Shown: one piece after another, positions 6,943-13,963 of the stretch
Position numbering within the stretch: the stretch's first letter is position 1
Layout: each line of letters opens with the position of its first letter
Assembly: GCA_938091475.1 (NCBI GenBank)
Contig: CALLJI010000188.1
Span: forward strand, 1 to 13,963
DNA from: an uncultured Caldimicrobium sp.
Lineage (GTDB): Bacteria; Desulfobacterota; Thermodesulfobacteria; Thermodesulfobacteriales; Thermodesulfobacteriaceae
Direction of reading: 5' to 3'
DNA length: 13,963 bases
Translations under genes and position numbers: made by a program
The notes under the pieces: generated by a model
Seen by the model: the letters and a program-made list of their open reading frames with translations, nothing else
Databases searched by the model: none
What the model was told of the DNA's origin: nothing

Positions 6943-8146
6943 TAAATACATTTATTATCCTCAAGATCCCTTCTATTCCCCTTTAGAAATTCAAATGGGA
7001 CCTCAGCATCCCTCTACACACGGAGTTTTAAAATTAAAACTACTTTTAGAGGGAGAAAAAATCATTGACTTGGAACCTACTATAGGATTTCTACATAGAG
7101 GAATAGAAAAATTAGCTGAAAATCTGAATTATGCCCAAGTGTTACCTTTAACAGACCGGCTCGATTACATAAGTGCTATGAATAACAATACTGGGTATGC
7201 TTTAGCTGTAGAGAGACTTTTGGGTATAGAGCCCCCTCCCCGGGGGAAATACTTAAGAACCCTGGTATGTGAATTAGCAAGAATTTCCAGTCATTTGCTT
7301 TGGCTTGCCACTCACGCTTTAGATATTGGAGCTATGACAGTCTTTCTCTATTGTTTTAGAGAAAGGGAAGAAATTTTAAACTTTTTTGAAAAGATTTGCG
7401 GCGCGCGCCTTACAGTTAGTTATCCCCGTATTGGAGGAGTTAGATTAGACATTGAAGACCAGGTGCTTGAGGAAATTTACAATTTTATCCCTAAAATGCA
7501 CGAAAAAATTGAAGAATATGAAGGTCTTCTTTCAGAAAATAGAATATGGCTTGATAGAACTGTTGGGGTAGGTGTAATCTCTGGTGAAGAGGCCCTTGCC
7601 TATGGATTAACTGGGCCTTCCCTCAGAGGGTCTGGTATCGCCTATGATGTTAGAAAACATTTCCCCTATGATGCCTATTCTGAAGTTGATTTCGAAGTTC
7701 CTATAGGGAAAAATGGTGATACCTATGATAGGTATTGGTGTAGATTGCAAGAGATGAGACAATCTCTTAAGATTATTAAACAATGTATAGAAAATCTTCC
7801 TGAAGGTCCAGTAAGTTCAGAGCTTTCTCCAGATTTAGATATGCCCCTTTATAAAAGGGCTATCACTGCTGAATCCTGGGGAGAGAGTGCTTTTATTTCC
7901 TTTTTAACTGAATCTGCTCCAATTGTGCCTAAGGGGGAACTATATTCCGCTGTAGAAGGGGCCAAAGGAGAATTAGGGTTTTATATAGTAAGTGATGGAA
8001 GTGGAAGGCCTTACAGACTTCATATTAGATCACCTTCTTTTATTCATATTTCCGCTTTAAAAAAACTATCTCACAATCATTTAATTGCAGATTTAGTAGC
8101 TATAATTGGTACTTTGGACATTGTTATGGGAGAATGCGATAGATGA
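6917..8146 (+). CDS. nuoD: NADH-quinone oxidoreductase-like subunit D (quinone-site subunit)
   Basis: This is the 49-kDa-type subunit, related to the large subunit of [NiFe] hydrogenases, which with NuoB forms the quinone pocket. '[12 protein letters not shown]' lies near the N-terminus with both conserved histidines, followed by '[13 protein letters not shown]' and '[25 protein letters not shown]', whose tyrosine matches the quinone-binding tyrosine of Thermus Nqo4. The ending '[13 protein letters not shown]' corresponds to the usual '..DIVFGEVDR'. There are no CxxC nickel ligands, so it is not a hydrogenase. I choose ATG 6917 (409 residues, GGGG five bases upstream, 26-base overlap with nuoB); GTG 6890 in the same frame would add nine residues. 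NuoC is not fused to it and lies two genes further on. It ends in an ATGA overlap with nuoI. Confidence 0.95.
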   Translation: MLEKRLSSNKYIYYPQDPFYSPLEIQMGPQHPSTHGVLKLKLLLEGEKIIDLEPTIGFLHRGIEKLAENLNYAQVLPLTDRLDYISAMNNNTGYALAVERLLGIEPPPRGKYLRTLVCELARISSHLLWLATHALDIGAMTVFLYCFREREEILNFFEKICGARLTVSYPRIGGVRLDIEDQVLEEIYNFIPKMHEKIEEYEGLLSENRIWLDRTVGVGVISGEEALAYGLTGPSLRGSGIAYDVRKHFPYDAYSEVDFEVPIGKNGDTYDRYWCRLQEMRQSLKIIKQCIENLPEGPVSSELSPDLDMPLYKRAITAESWGESAFISFLTESAPIVPKGELYSAVEGAKGELGFYIVSDGSGRPYRLHIRSPSFIHISALKKLSHNHLIADLVAIIGTLDIVMGECDR

Positions 8147-8697
8147 AAAAAGAAATTAAATATTTGCTCTTCAAAGACCTTATAAAAGGGCTTTCTATAA
8201 CTTTGAAAAATTTTTTTAAAACTCCTGTAACAGTTCAATATCCTAAGGAAAAAGTAAAGTTATATCCTTCTTTTAGAGGAAGACATGCTTTGGTTAGAGA
8301 TCCTTTAACTGGAGATGCTAAATGTGTGGCCTGTCTGAAATGTCAACAGGTGTGTCCTTCAAGATGTATAGATATAAATTATACCACCGATTTAGAAACA
8401 GGAGCGAGAAAATTAATTTCATATAAAATTGAGGCTCTACGATGTATTTATTGCGGCTATTGTGAAGAAGTTTGTCCTGTTGGAGCCATAGTGTTAACAG
8501 AATGGTTTGAATATTCCTCAAGAAATAAAGAAGCCTTAATTTTTGACAAGGAAGCACTTTTGAAAAATTGGGATGAATTTATCCATAGCTATCCTGAAAA
8601 AGTCTATACAAATAAATACTGGAATCTTAAGGGAATTCCTGAGAGCAACAAATCTGCTCTCAAAAGAGAAGGTATTTATGTAAAAATAAAGGACTGA
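8143..8697 (+). CDS. nuoI: NADH-quinone oxidoreductase-like subunit I (two [4Fe-4S] clusters)
   Basis: The protein has 184 residues with two ferredoxin motifs, C61/64/67/71 and C101/104/107/111, each followed by proline. They form clusters N6a and N6b, which carry electrons to NuoB. The amphipathic N-terminus 'LLFKDLIKGLSITLKNFF' and 'RFRGRHAL'-like segment ('SFRGRHALVRDP', 43-54) are characteristic of NuoI rather than a generic ferredoxin. The tail after residue 120 ('FDKEALLKNWDEF') is also family-like. It starts inside the nuoD stop (ATGA). In the usual order nuoI follows nuoH; here it is placed between nuoD and nuoA. With no NuoEFG seen, its donor must be something other than the standard NADH module. 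Confidence 0.93.
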   Translation: MKKEIKYLLFKDLIKGLSITLKNFFKTPVTVQYPKEKVKLYPSFRGRHALVRDPLTGDAKCVACLKCQQVCPSRCIDINYTTDLETGARKLISYKIEALRCIYCGYCEEVCPVGAIVLTEWFEYSSRNKEALIFDKEALLKNWDEFIHSYPEKVYTNKYWNLKGIPESNKSALKREGIYVKIKD

Positions 8698-8701
8698 GAC
8701 T

Positions 8702-9088
8702 ATGCAAAGCCCAGATTTATTTTTACCATCAGCTTATTTGCCTGTACTGCTTATGCTTTTGATAGGCTTTTTATTTGGCTTAGGAGGGATACTTTTTGGG
8801 AACTTAGTAAGACCAAAACATTATTATTCTCTAAAACTTACTCCTTATGAATGTGGAAATGATCCCAGTGGACTCCCCTGGCAACGCATAACCATAAGGT
8901 TCTTTCCTATTGCTATTCTTTTTGCTGTTTTTGATGTAGAAGTAGGTCTCTTATATGCCTGGTGTATAGGATTTTCTGAGCTTAACTCCCTTGGCTTTTA
9001 TTCTATGTTGCTCTTTCTAGTCATTCTCTTTATTGGTTTTATCTATGACTTTAAAAAGGGACTCCTTGACTGGTATAAAAGACTATGA
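8702..9088 (+). CDS. nuoA: NADH-quinone oxidoreductase-like subunit A
   Basis: This is a 128-residue membrane subunit with three helices (about 12-36, 66-90 and 97-117). The diagnostic loop 'KLTPYECGNDP' (45-55) with C51 lies near the quinone entrance in complex I. The acidic pair in 'FDVEVGLLYAW' (D78, E80) is conserved. It starts four bases after the nuoI stop with only a weak ribosome site (about AAGGACT) and ends in an ATGA overlap with nuoC, so translation is probably coupled. Confidence 0.94.
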   Translation: MQSPDLFLPSAYLPVLLMLLIGFLFGLGGILFGNLVRPKHYYSLKLTPYECGNDPSGLPWQRITIRFFPIAILFAVFDVEVGLLYAWCIGFSELNSLGFYSMLLFLVILFIGFIYDFKKGLLDWYKRL

Positions 9089-9621
9089 TGAGTATTCTTA
9101 CTCAAAACCAACTTTTAGAAAAAATTCAAAATATTTGGAGAGACTCTATCTCTGAAATTGGAGAGTTTAGAGGACAAACCTACATTATTATAATAAATAA
9201 GCACATATTAAAGGATTTAGTTAAGTTCTTAAAAGAAATAGGATTTAATCATCTTCAAACTCTAACCGCAGTAGATTATATAAATTTAGATAAAACTTTT
9301 CGATTTGAAGTTGTCTACCAGTTATATAGTCTTTTTCACAAAATCTCATTACGCCTAAGGGTAAAGATACCTGAGAATGAACCAATTGTTGATTCAATAA
9401 CAGAGCTCTTTCCTTCTGCAAACTTTTTGGAGAGAGAAATTTATGATCTTTTTGGTATTGAATTTAGAGGACATCCCAATCTAAAAAGAATTTTATTACC
9501 TGAGTCTTGGAAAGGTTATCCATTAAGAAAAGATTATCCCCTTGAACCAGAAGAAAAACCTGAAGAATTTTTAGACTTAAAAGCTTTAAATGAGAGGTTA
9601 AAAATAGATGGGATTAAGTAA
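9085..9621 (+). CDS. nuoC: NADH-quinone oxidoreductase-like subunit C
   Basis: This 178-residue peripheral-arm subunit supports NuoD. The 30-kDa signature is clear at residues 114-152: 'LEREIYDLFGIEFRGHPNL', then 'RILLPESWKGYPLRKDYPLE'. There are no clusters or membrane segments. ATG 9085 overlaps the nuoA stop; ATG 9088 directly after is an equally good start. It overlaps nuoH by 14 bases. NuoC and NuoD are adjacent or fused in most bacteria, while here nuoI and nuoA lie between them. Confidence 0.95.
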   Translation: MMSILTQNQLLEKIQNIWRDSISEIGEFRGQTYIIIINKHILKDLVKFLKEIGFNHLQTLTAVDYINLDKTFRFEVVYQLYSLFHKISLRLRVKIPENEPIVDSITELFPSANFLEREIYDLFGIEFRGHPNLKRILLPESWKGYPLRKDYPLEPEEKPEEFLDLKALNERLKIDGIK

Positions 9622-10627
9622 TAACTCTTTGCTTTTTTATTTATTCATCACCTTTGCGGAAATAATGGTTGTGCTTGGTATTATTCTTTTACATGCTGCC
9701 TACACAGTTTATATTGAAAGAAAAGTAATAGGTAGAATGCAAGCTAGATTAGGCCCTATGGAGGTCGGACCTTATGGATTATTACAACCTTTAGCTGATT
9801 TAATTAAGCTTTTATTTAAAGAAGATATTTTACCTCGAGACTCTCACAAAACTCTTTTTCAAATCGCCCCTCTTGTCCTTTTAGCTTGCGCTATTGCCAA
9901 TCTAAGTGTAATTCCCTTTAATCCTTCTTTTTTAATCGCAGATGTAAATTTAGGAGTTCTTGTGGTGTTAGCCTTAGCCAGCTTAGGGGTATACGGAATT
10001 ATTTTAGCTGGTTATTCTTCAGGATCCAAATATTCTCTTTTAGGCGGTTTAAGATCTGCCGCTCAGGTTTTGAGTTACGAAATCCCTTTGGGATTAAGTT
10101 TAGCGGGTGTGATCTTGGCTGCTGAATCTTTTTCTCTCAAAGATATAGTAGAGGCACAAGCTCAATCTCTTTTGGGAGTTTATGCTTTACCCCAATTCCT
10201 TGGTTTTATAGTTTTTTTAATTTGTGCTTTTGCAGAGACAAATAGAGCCCCTTTTGATTTACCTGAGGCTGAAAGTGAATTAGTCGCAGGATATATAACT
10301 GAATATTCAGGTTTTAGAATGGGACTTTTCTTTTTGGCTGAATATATTTCTATGTATATTATGTCCCTTTTGATTGCACTGTGTTATTTGGGTGGATGGT
10401 CCTTACCTTGGTGGTTAATAGCACTTTTTCCCTTTCTTCAAGCTCTTCCGCCCACTCTCGTTTTAGCTTTAAAAGTTTATTTTTTTATTTTTCTTTTTAT
10501 TTGGGTAAGGGCTACCTTTCCAAGATATCGCTTTGATCAATTAATGAGTATGAGTTGGAAAATCCTTCTCCCCTTATCCTTAATTAACTTTATGTGGGTA
10601 GCCATATTAAAAAGGGGAGGGCTCTAA
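9608..10627 (+). CDS. nuoH: NADH-quinone oxidoreductase-like subunit H
   Basis: This 339-residue membrane subunit has about eight helices; it forms the quinone chamber and the link between redox and pumping parts. Family motifs are 'ERKVIGRMQARLGP' (37-50), 'VGPYGLLQPLADLIKLLFKED', 'FAETNRAPFDLPEAESELVAGY' on the cytoplasmic acidic loop, and 'RATFPRYRFDQLM' near the end. The usual 'RxGPNRVGP' reads 'RLGPMEVGP', losing the NR pair. The start overlaps nuoC, with GAGAGG about ten bases upstream. It is immediately followed by nuoJ. Confidence 0.95.
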   Translation: MGLSNNSLLFYLFITFAEIMVVLGIILLHAAYTVYIERKVIGRMQARLGPMEVGPYGLLQPLADLIKLLFKEDILPRDSHKTLFQIAPLVLLACAIANLSVIPFNPSFLIADVNLGVLVVLALASLGVYGIILAGYSSGSKYSLLGGLRSAAQVLSYEIPLGLSLAGVILAAESFSLKDIVEAQAQSLLGVYALPQFLGFIVFLICAFAETNRAPFDLPEAESELVAGYITEYSGFRMGLFFLAEYISMYIMSLLIALCYLGGWSLPWWLIALFPFLQALPPTLVLALKVYFFIFLFIWVRATFPRYRFDQLMSMSWKILLPLSLINFMWVAILKRGGL

Positions 10628-11137
10628 ATGGTGGAAAGGGGACTTCTACTCTTCGTCTTAACTTTCTTTGTGCTCTTTTTATTCTTTCTTACTTTCATTT
10701 TTAGACAAATTTTATATCAATTTTTGACTATACTTTTAATAATGGTTTTATTAGGAATTTATTATTTATTTTTAAATGCCGAATTTATTGCTGCTATACA
10801 AGTTATAGTCTATGCTGGTGCTATATTAATTATGTTCCTTTTTACTATTTTCCTCTTTCCTGAAGAGGAATTAAAATATTCTAGAGATATACTAAAAACT
10901 CATTATTCTTCCTTTTTACCTTTGGGATTCTTCCTGGCATTATTTCTCTTTTCTTTATTCAAAGCTATACCTAAATCTTATAAAGAGCAAAACTTCTATT
11001 TTGATTTAAAAATTCTCTCTAAAATTTTATTTAATGATTATTGGATAACTATTTACATCCTTGCTTTCTTATTAAGTCTTCCTATGATTGCTCTTTATAT
11101 TTTTTTCAAAAGGGAGGAGAGAAGTGGAAGTAATTAG
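10628..11137 (+). CDS. nuoJ: NADH-quinone oxidoreductase-like subunit J
   Basis: This 169-residue membrane subunit has five likely helices. The family core 'AIQVIVYAGAILIMFLF' is the helix that contains the pi-bulge in complex I. A strong GGGGAGGG precedes ATG 10628, which directly abuts the nuoH stop. The C-terminal helix ends in a basic stretch (KREER). It overlaps the nuoK start by 14 bases. Confidence 0.93.
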   Translation: MVERGLLLFVLTFFVLFLFFLTFIFRQILYQFLTILLIMVLLGIYYLFLNAEFIAAIQVIVYAGAILIMFLFTIFLFPEEELKYSRDILKTHYSSFLPLGFFLALFLFSLFKAIPKSYKEQNFYFDLKILSKILFNDYWITIYILAFLLSLPMIALYIFFKREERSGSN

Positions 11138-11456
11138 TCTCTTTGCCAAAGAATATCCCTTTTATATAACAAGTGCTGTATTGATTTTTCTTGGAATAGC
11201 CCTCTTGCTTTTAAAAAGAAACCTTTTAATGGCGGTTTTGGCTTTAGAGATAGCCTTTAATGGGATAAACTTGCTTTTTGCCACAGCTAGTCATTATCTT
11301 GGTGATCCTAAAGGTAAAATGGTAGTGCTATTAGTCTTAGCTATTTCTGCAGGTTCCTTTGCCATAGGTCTTATACTTGTAGTGAACTATTATAGAGCAA
11401 AACAATCTTTATCATTAGAGGAATTAAGACTTTTGGGAGAAAAAGAAAATGAATGA
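11124..11456 (+). CDS. nuoK: NADH-quinone oxidoreductase-like subunit K
   Basis: I start this gene at GTG 11124, six bases after GGAGG, giving 110 residues, the normal NuoK size. An ATG at 11088 in the same frame would add 12 residues lying inside nuoJ and has no good site. There are three helices. The buried glutamate in 'LALEIAFNGINLL' (E42, matching E. coli Glu36) is present. The second buried glutamate (E. coli Glu72) aligns without gaps to S78 in 'ISAGSFAIGL', so it is missing. The tail 'YYRAKQSLSLEELRLL' is typical of NuoK rather than MrpC. It overlaps the next gene by 8 bases. Confidence 0.93.
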   Translation: MEVISLFAKEYPFYITSAVLIFLGIALLLLKRNLLMAVLALEIAFNGINLLFATASHYLGDPKGKMVVLLVLAISAGSFAIGLILVVNYYRAKQSLSLEELRLLGEKENE

Positions 11457-12948
11457 GGCTTTTTATCCTTTAGGAGCTATCTTAGTCTCTGCTTTAGCTG
11501 TTCCGGGGATAATTTTCTTTGGGGATAAAAAGCCAAATTATAGAGAAACTGTCTCCATAATAGCTGGAATACTTAAATTTGGCTTTGTAGTAGCTTTAAT
11601 TCCTCACCTCATCGACAAGAAAAGTTTTGTAATAGAAATTTTACCTATTACCTCTAATCTATCTCTTAAACTTCTTGTGGATCCCTTGGGAGTTCTTTTT
11701 GCCTTAGGTGCCTCTTTTCTTTGGATTCTTACTACTTTTTATTCCATAGGTTATATGCGGGGAACACAAGCCCAAAGACAAACCCGTTATTATGCATCCT
11801 TTGCCCTTTCCTTAACTGCTACTATGGGTGTAGCCTTTGCAGGCAATCTTCTTACTCTTTTTCTCTTTTATGAACTTATGAGTATTATTACTTACCCTTT
11901 GGTAGCTCACAAAGAAGATGAAGAATCCTTAGAAGGAGCAAGAAAATATGTAATTTATCTCCTGGGTACAGCAAAACTTTTTCTCATACCCGCTATGGCC
12001 ATAGTTTATTATGTAGCAGGAACCTTAGATTATAGTCCCAGAGGTATCTTCACTCAGGAGATGCTCTCCCAGCATAGGCTTGCTTTGCAAATAGCCTTAC
12101 TACTATTTCTCTATGGTTACAACAAATGTGCTTTAATGCCTTTACATAGCTGGCTTCCTTCAGCTATGGTGGCACCAACCCCTGTATCTGCACTGTTACA
12201 TGCCGTCGCAGTAGTCAAAACAGGGGCTTTCTCTATTGCAAGGGTCCTTTTAAATATTTATGGAGAGGAAGGAATAATCTCTTTAGGTATGCAAGAGATA
12301 ATTCTTTTTATGGCTGCTTTTACCATTCTGGTTGGTTCAGCTATTGCACTTACAAGACAAAACTTTAAAGCAAGATTGGCCTTTTCTACAGTTAGTCAAC
12401 TCTCCTATATAGTGTTTGGTGTAGCTCTCTTTCATCCCCTTTCCATTTTGGGCGGAATTTTACACATAACTGCTCATGCCTTTTCAAAAATAACTCTCTT
12501 TTTTGCAGCAGGCTCAGTTTATGTATCCACTCATTATACTGAAATCCCTCAACTAAATGGCTTAGGCAAAAAACTTCCTCTCACCTTTGTAGCGTTTTTC
12601 TTAGCAAGTCTAAGTATGATTGGTATACCAGGCTTTATTGGATTTTGGAGTAAATTTAATATAATCTCTGCCTGCGTTGAGAGGGATTTCTTATTAGGTG
12701 CTCTGGTCTTTTTATTAAGTTCTTTTTTAAATGCTGCCTACTTCTTACCTATTACTTTTAGAGCATTGTTAAAGGACCCTATTAGTTCTCCTAGCTCTCA
12801 TTCTTTACACTCTTATGAAAAGATTAAAGAAAACTACTTTTGTGCCATTCCTCTTTTTATAACTGCTCTACTAACTATATTCTTTGCCTTCAAAATAGAT
12901 TTTCTCTATCAATTGTTAAAACTCATAGAGGTACTTTATGTGGAATAA
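11449..12948 (+). CDS. Antiporter-like proton/sodium-pumping subunit, MrpD/NuoN type
   Basis: This 499-residue protein has about 14 helices and belongs to the family shared by complex I NuoL/M/N and Mrp antiporter MrpA/D. Key pumping residues are present: E142 in 'FYELMSIITYP', K226 in 'YNKCALMPLHSWLP', H251 and K257 in 'LLHAVAVVKTGAF', K347 in 'HAFSKITLFF' and K402 in 'GFWSKFNII'. The helix pair 'MVAPTPVSALLHAVAVVKTG' is closer to MrpD and NuoN than to NuoL, and no long C-terminal lateral helix of the NuoL type is visible. It replaces the NuoL usually found after nuoK. The ion may be H+ or Na+; sequence does not decide. It overlaps nuoK by 8 bases and the next small gene by 11. Confidence 0.88.
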   Translation: MNEAFYPLGAILVSALAVPGIIFFGDKKPNYRETVSIIAGILKFGFVVALIPHLIDKKSFVIEILPITSNLSLKLLVDPLGVLFALGASFLWILTTFYSIGYMRGTQAQRQTRYYASFALSLTATMGVAFAGNLLTLFLFYELMSIITYPLVAHKEDEESLEGARKYVIYLLGTAKLFLIPAMAIVYYVAGTLDYSPRGIFTQEMLSQHRLALQIALLLFLYGYNKCALMPLHSWLPSAMVAPTPVSALLHAVAVVKTGAFSIARVLLNIYGEEGIISLGMQEIILFMAAFTILVGSAIALTRQNFKARLAFSTVSQLSYIVFGVALFHPLSILGGILHITAHAFSKITLFFAAGSVYVSTHYTEIPQLNGLGKKLPLTFVAFFLASLSMIGIPGFIGFWSKFNIISACVERDFLLGALVFLLSSFLNAAYFLPITFRALLKDPISSPSSHSLHSYEKIKENYFCAIPLFITALLTIFFAFKIDFLYQLLKLIEVLYVE

Positions 12949-13183
12949 GTTAGATAAAAAAAGTGTTTTAAGAGCTCTAACCATAGTAATTATTGCCTTT
13001 TTCCTTTCTCTATTAGGCGCCTTTTATTTCCATGAGGAAAAAAGATTCTTCTTTGAAAAAATTCCTTTCTTTGAAGGATGGCTTGGACTTTTTGGCGCTC
13101 TTTTTTTAACCTTTCTAGTAAAGATTGTAGGTATCTTTGTATCAAAAAAGGAGGAAGATTATGATAAATATTATTCCTCCTAA
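12938..13183 (+). CDS. Small two-helix membrane protein between antiporter-like subunits
   Basis: The protein has 81 residues and no assigned function that I know. Helix 1 spans about residues 12-30 and helix 2 about 46-68, separated by a loop 'FHEEKRFFFEKIPFFEGW' with a histidine and several acidic and aromatic residues. The tail 'KKEEDYDKYY' is acidic and tyrosine-rich. It resembles small proteins encoded beside subunit-D-type Na+/H+ antiporter genes in proteobacteria, which share the pattern H..(acidic/aromatic loop)..GW..GA....K..DYYD; this is from memory. It overlaps the previous gene by 11 bases and the next by 23, and has its own AGAGG site, so it is very likely a real, co-translated component of the membrane complex. 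Confidence 0.75.
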   Translation: MWNKLDKKSVLRALTIVIIAFFLSLLGAFYFHEEKRFFFEKIPFFEGWLGLFGALFLTFLVKIVGIFVSKKEEDYDKYYSS

Positions 13184-13963
13184 TATACCACTTCTTATTT
13201 TTGCACCTTTTCTTTATATATTTTATAAAAAAGAATTCAACTATCTTGCCTTGTTCACCTCTATCTTATCTTTTATTTTACTTCTACAAATGGAGCCAGG
13301 TATTTATGGTGGTGTGTATGTTTTAGATTATGAGTTTATGTTAAAAGTTGATAAACTTTCTTTATTTTTTGCTTATGTTTTTAATTTAATTGGATGCATT
13401 GGATTATTATATACTCTACATATTAATGATCGCTTACAGATCTTTGCTGGCTTGATGTATATCTCTTGTGGTTTGGGTATCGTTTTTGCATATGATCTTC
13501 TTACTTTTTATCTGTTCTGGGAAGGTTTAGCTGTCTTTGCCGTCCTATTAGTAATATCCAATCGTAACAAATTAGCCTATTATTCTGCCATCCGTTATAC
13601 ACTAGTTCACATAGTAAGTGGACTTGCTTTATTCTTAGGTTTGCTTTTGATATGGAAAACTTATAATATACACACCATAGACAATTTAAAATCCCTCGCT
13701 TATAGTTTACCTTATATTCTGATTTTATTTTCCTTTGCCATTAATGCAGCCATACCTCCCTTAAATGCTTGGTTACCTGATGCTTACCCTAATGCAACTA
13801 TTTATGGATCCGTATTCCTAAGTGCTTTTACTACCAAAAGTGCTGTATATGCTTTGATAAGGGTTTTTCCTGGTGAATACATACTTGCCATAATGGGAGC
13901 TATTATGGCTTTTTATGGAGTCGTTTATGCAACCTTAGAAAACAACCCAAGGAGACTACTTTC
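13161..13963 (+). CDS. Second antiporter-like subunit (Na+/H+ antiporter subunit D type), cut by window edge
   Basis: The start ATG 13161 follows AAGGAGGA, and the frame is open for 267 codons to the window end, about half of the usual 450-500 residues. The motif 'YLFWEGLAVF' holds the conserved helix-5 glutamate (E121). The segment 'INAAIPPLNAWLPDAYPNAT' followed by 'SAFTTKSAVYALIRVFPG' marks it as the subunit-D-like group known from CPA3-related antiporter clusters. In this group the helix-7 lysine found in NuoL/M/N is not a lysine; here it aligns to N195. K226 in 'TTKSAVY' is kept. It overlaps the small membrane protein by 23 bases. More antiporter-like genes probably follow outside the window. 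Confidence 0.85.
   Translation, partial: MINIIPPNIPLLIFAPFLYIFYKKEFNYLALFTSILSFILLLQMEPGIYGGVYVLDYEFMLKVDKLSLFFAYVFNLIGCIGLLYTLHINDRLQIFAGLMYISCGLGIVFAYDLLTFYLFWEGLAVFAVLLVISNRNKLAYYSAIRYTLVHIVSGLALFLGLLLIWKTYNIHTIDNLKSLAYSLPYILILFSFAINAAIPPLNAWLPDAYPNATIYGSVFLSAFTTKSAVYALIRVFPGEYILAIMGAIMAFYGVVYATLENNPRRLL

Noticed and set aside
6917..8146. Group 4 [NiFe] hydrogenase large subunit instead of NuoD
   Set aside because: There are no paired CxxC nickel ligands at either end, and the quinone-site histidines and tyrosine of NuoD are present.
8318..8557. 79-codon minus-strand frame
   Set aside because: It mirrors the two ferredoxin motifs of nuoI on the other strand; nothing supports expression.
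11449..12948. Calling the first antiporter-like gene nuoL
   Set aside because: Despite its place after nuoK, it is short (499 residues), lacks a NuoL-type lateral helix and has MrpD/NuoN-like motifs, so I give no gene symbol.
1..13963. tRNA, rRNA, CRISPR array or insertion sequence
   Set aside because: I looked for cloverleaf, repeat-spacer and transposase patterns on both strands and saw none.

Overview
The window is AT-rich, with many AGA/AGG arginine and ATA isoleucine codons and strong GGAGG ribosome-binding sites. It looks like a low-GC thermophilic bacterium that lives on inorganic sulfur. The closest fit by gene content is the Thermodesulfobacteriota (Thermodesulfobacterium/Caldimicrobium-like). 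That is an inference from gene content and composition, because no marker gene is present.

Left side, all on the minus strand: proC (pyrroline-5-carboxylate reductase, running off the left edge) with a likely promoter; a 481-base non-coding stretch with two near-palindromic repeat units and a rho-independent terminator; then a two-gene operon encoding a TauE/SafE-type exporter split into two half-transporters. One half carries a large extracytoplasmic domain of about 250 residues. A 329-base divergent intergenic region follows.

Right side, all on the plus strand: a broken tandem universal-stress-protein gene, whose first break is an 8-bp tandem duplication, then a dense, mostly overlapping gene run that continues past the right edge. 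It begins with a Psr/Phs-type molybdopterin oxidoreductase without a signal peptide and a four-cluster [4Fe-4S] ferredoxin subunit. These are followed by complex I subunits in the unusual order nuoB-nuoD-nuoI-nuoA-nuoC-nuoH-nuoJ-nuoK. Next come an MrpD/NuoN-like antiporter subunit, a small two-helix membrane protein, and the start of a second antiporter-like subunit of the Na+/H+ antiporter subunit D type.

How the genes may work together: the NADH-input subunits NuoE, NuoF and NuoG are absent from the part of the cluster visible here. The molybdenum enzyme and its ferredoxin sit at the head of the operon. The simplest inference is that they form a cytoplasmic electron-transfer module docked on a complex I-like membrane arm, coupling oxidation or reduction of a sulfur compound (or another oxyanion) to quinone chemistry and ion pumping. 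The divergent exporter of sulfite-like anions fits a sulfur role. The substrate and the physical association are not shown by sequence alone.
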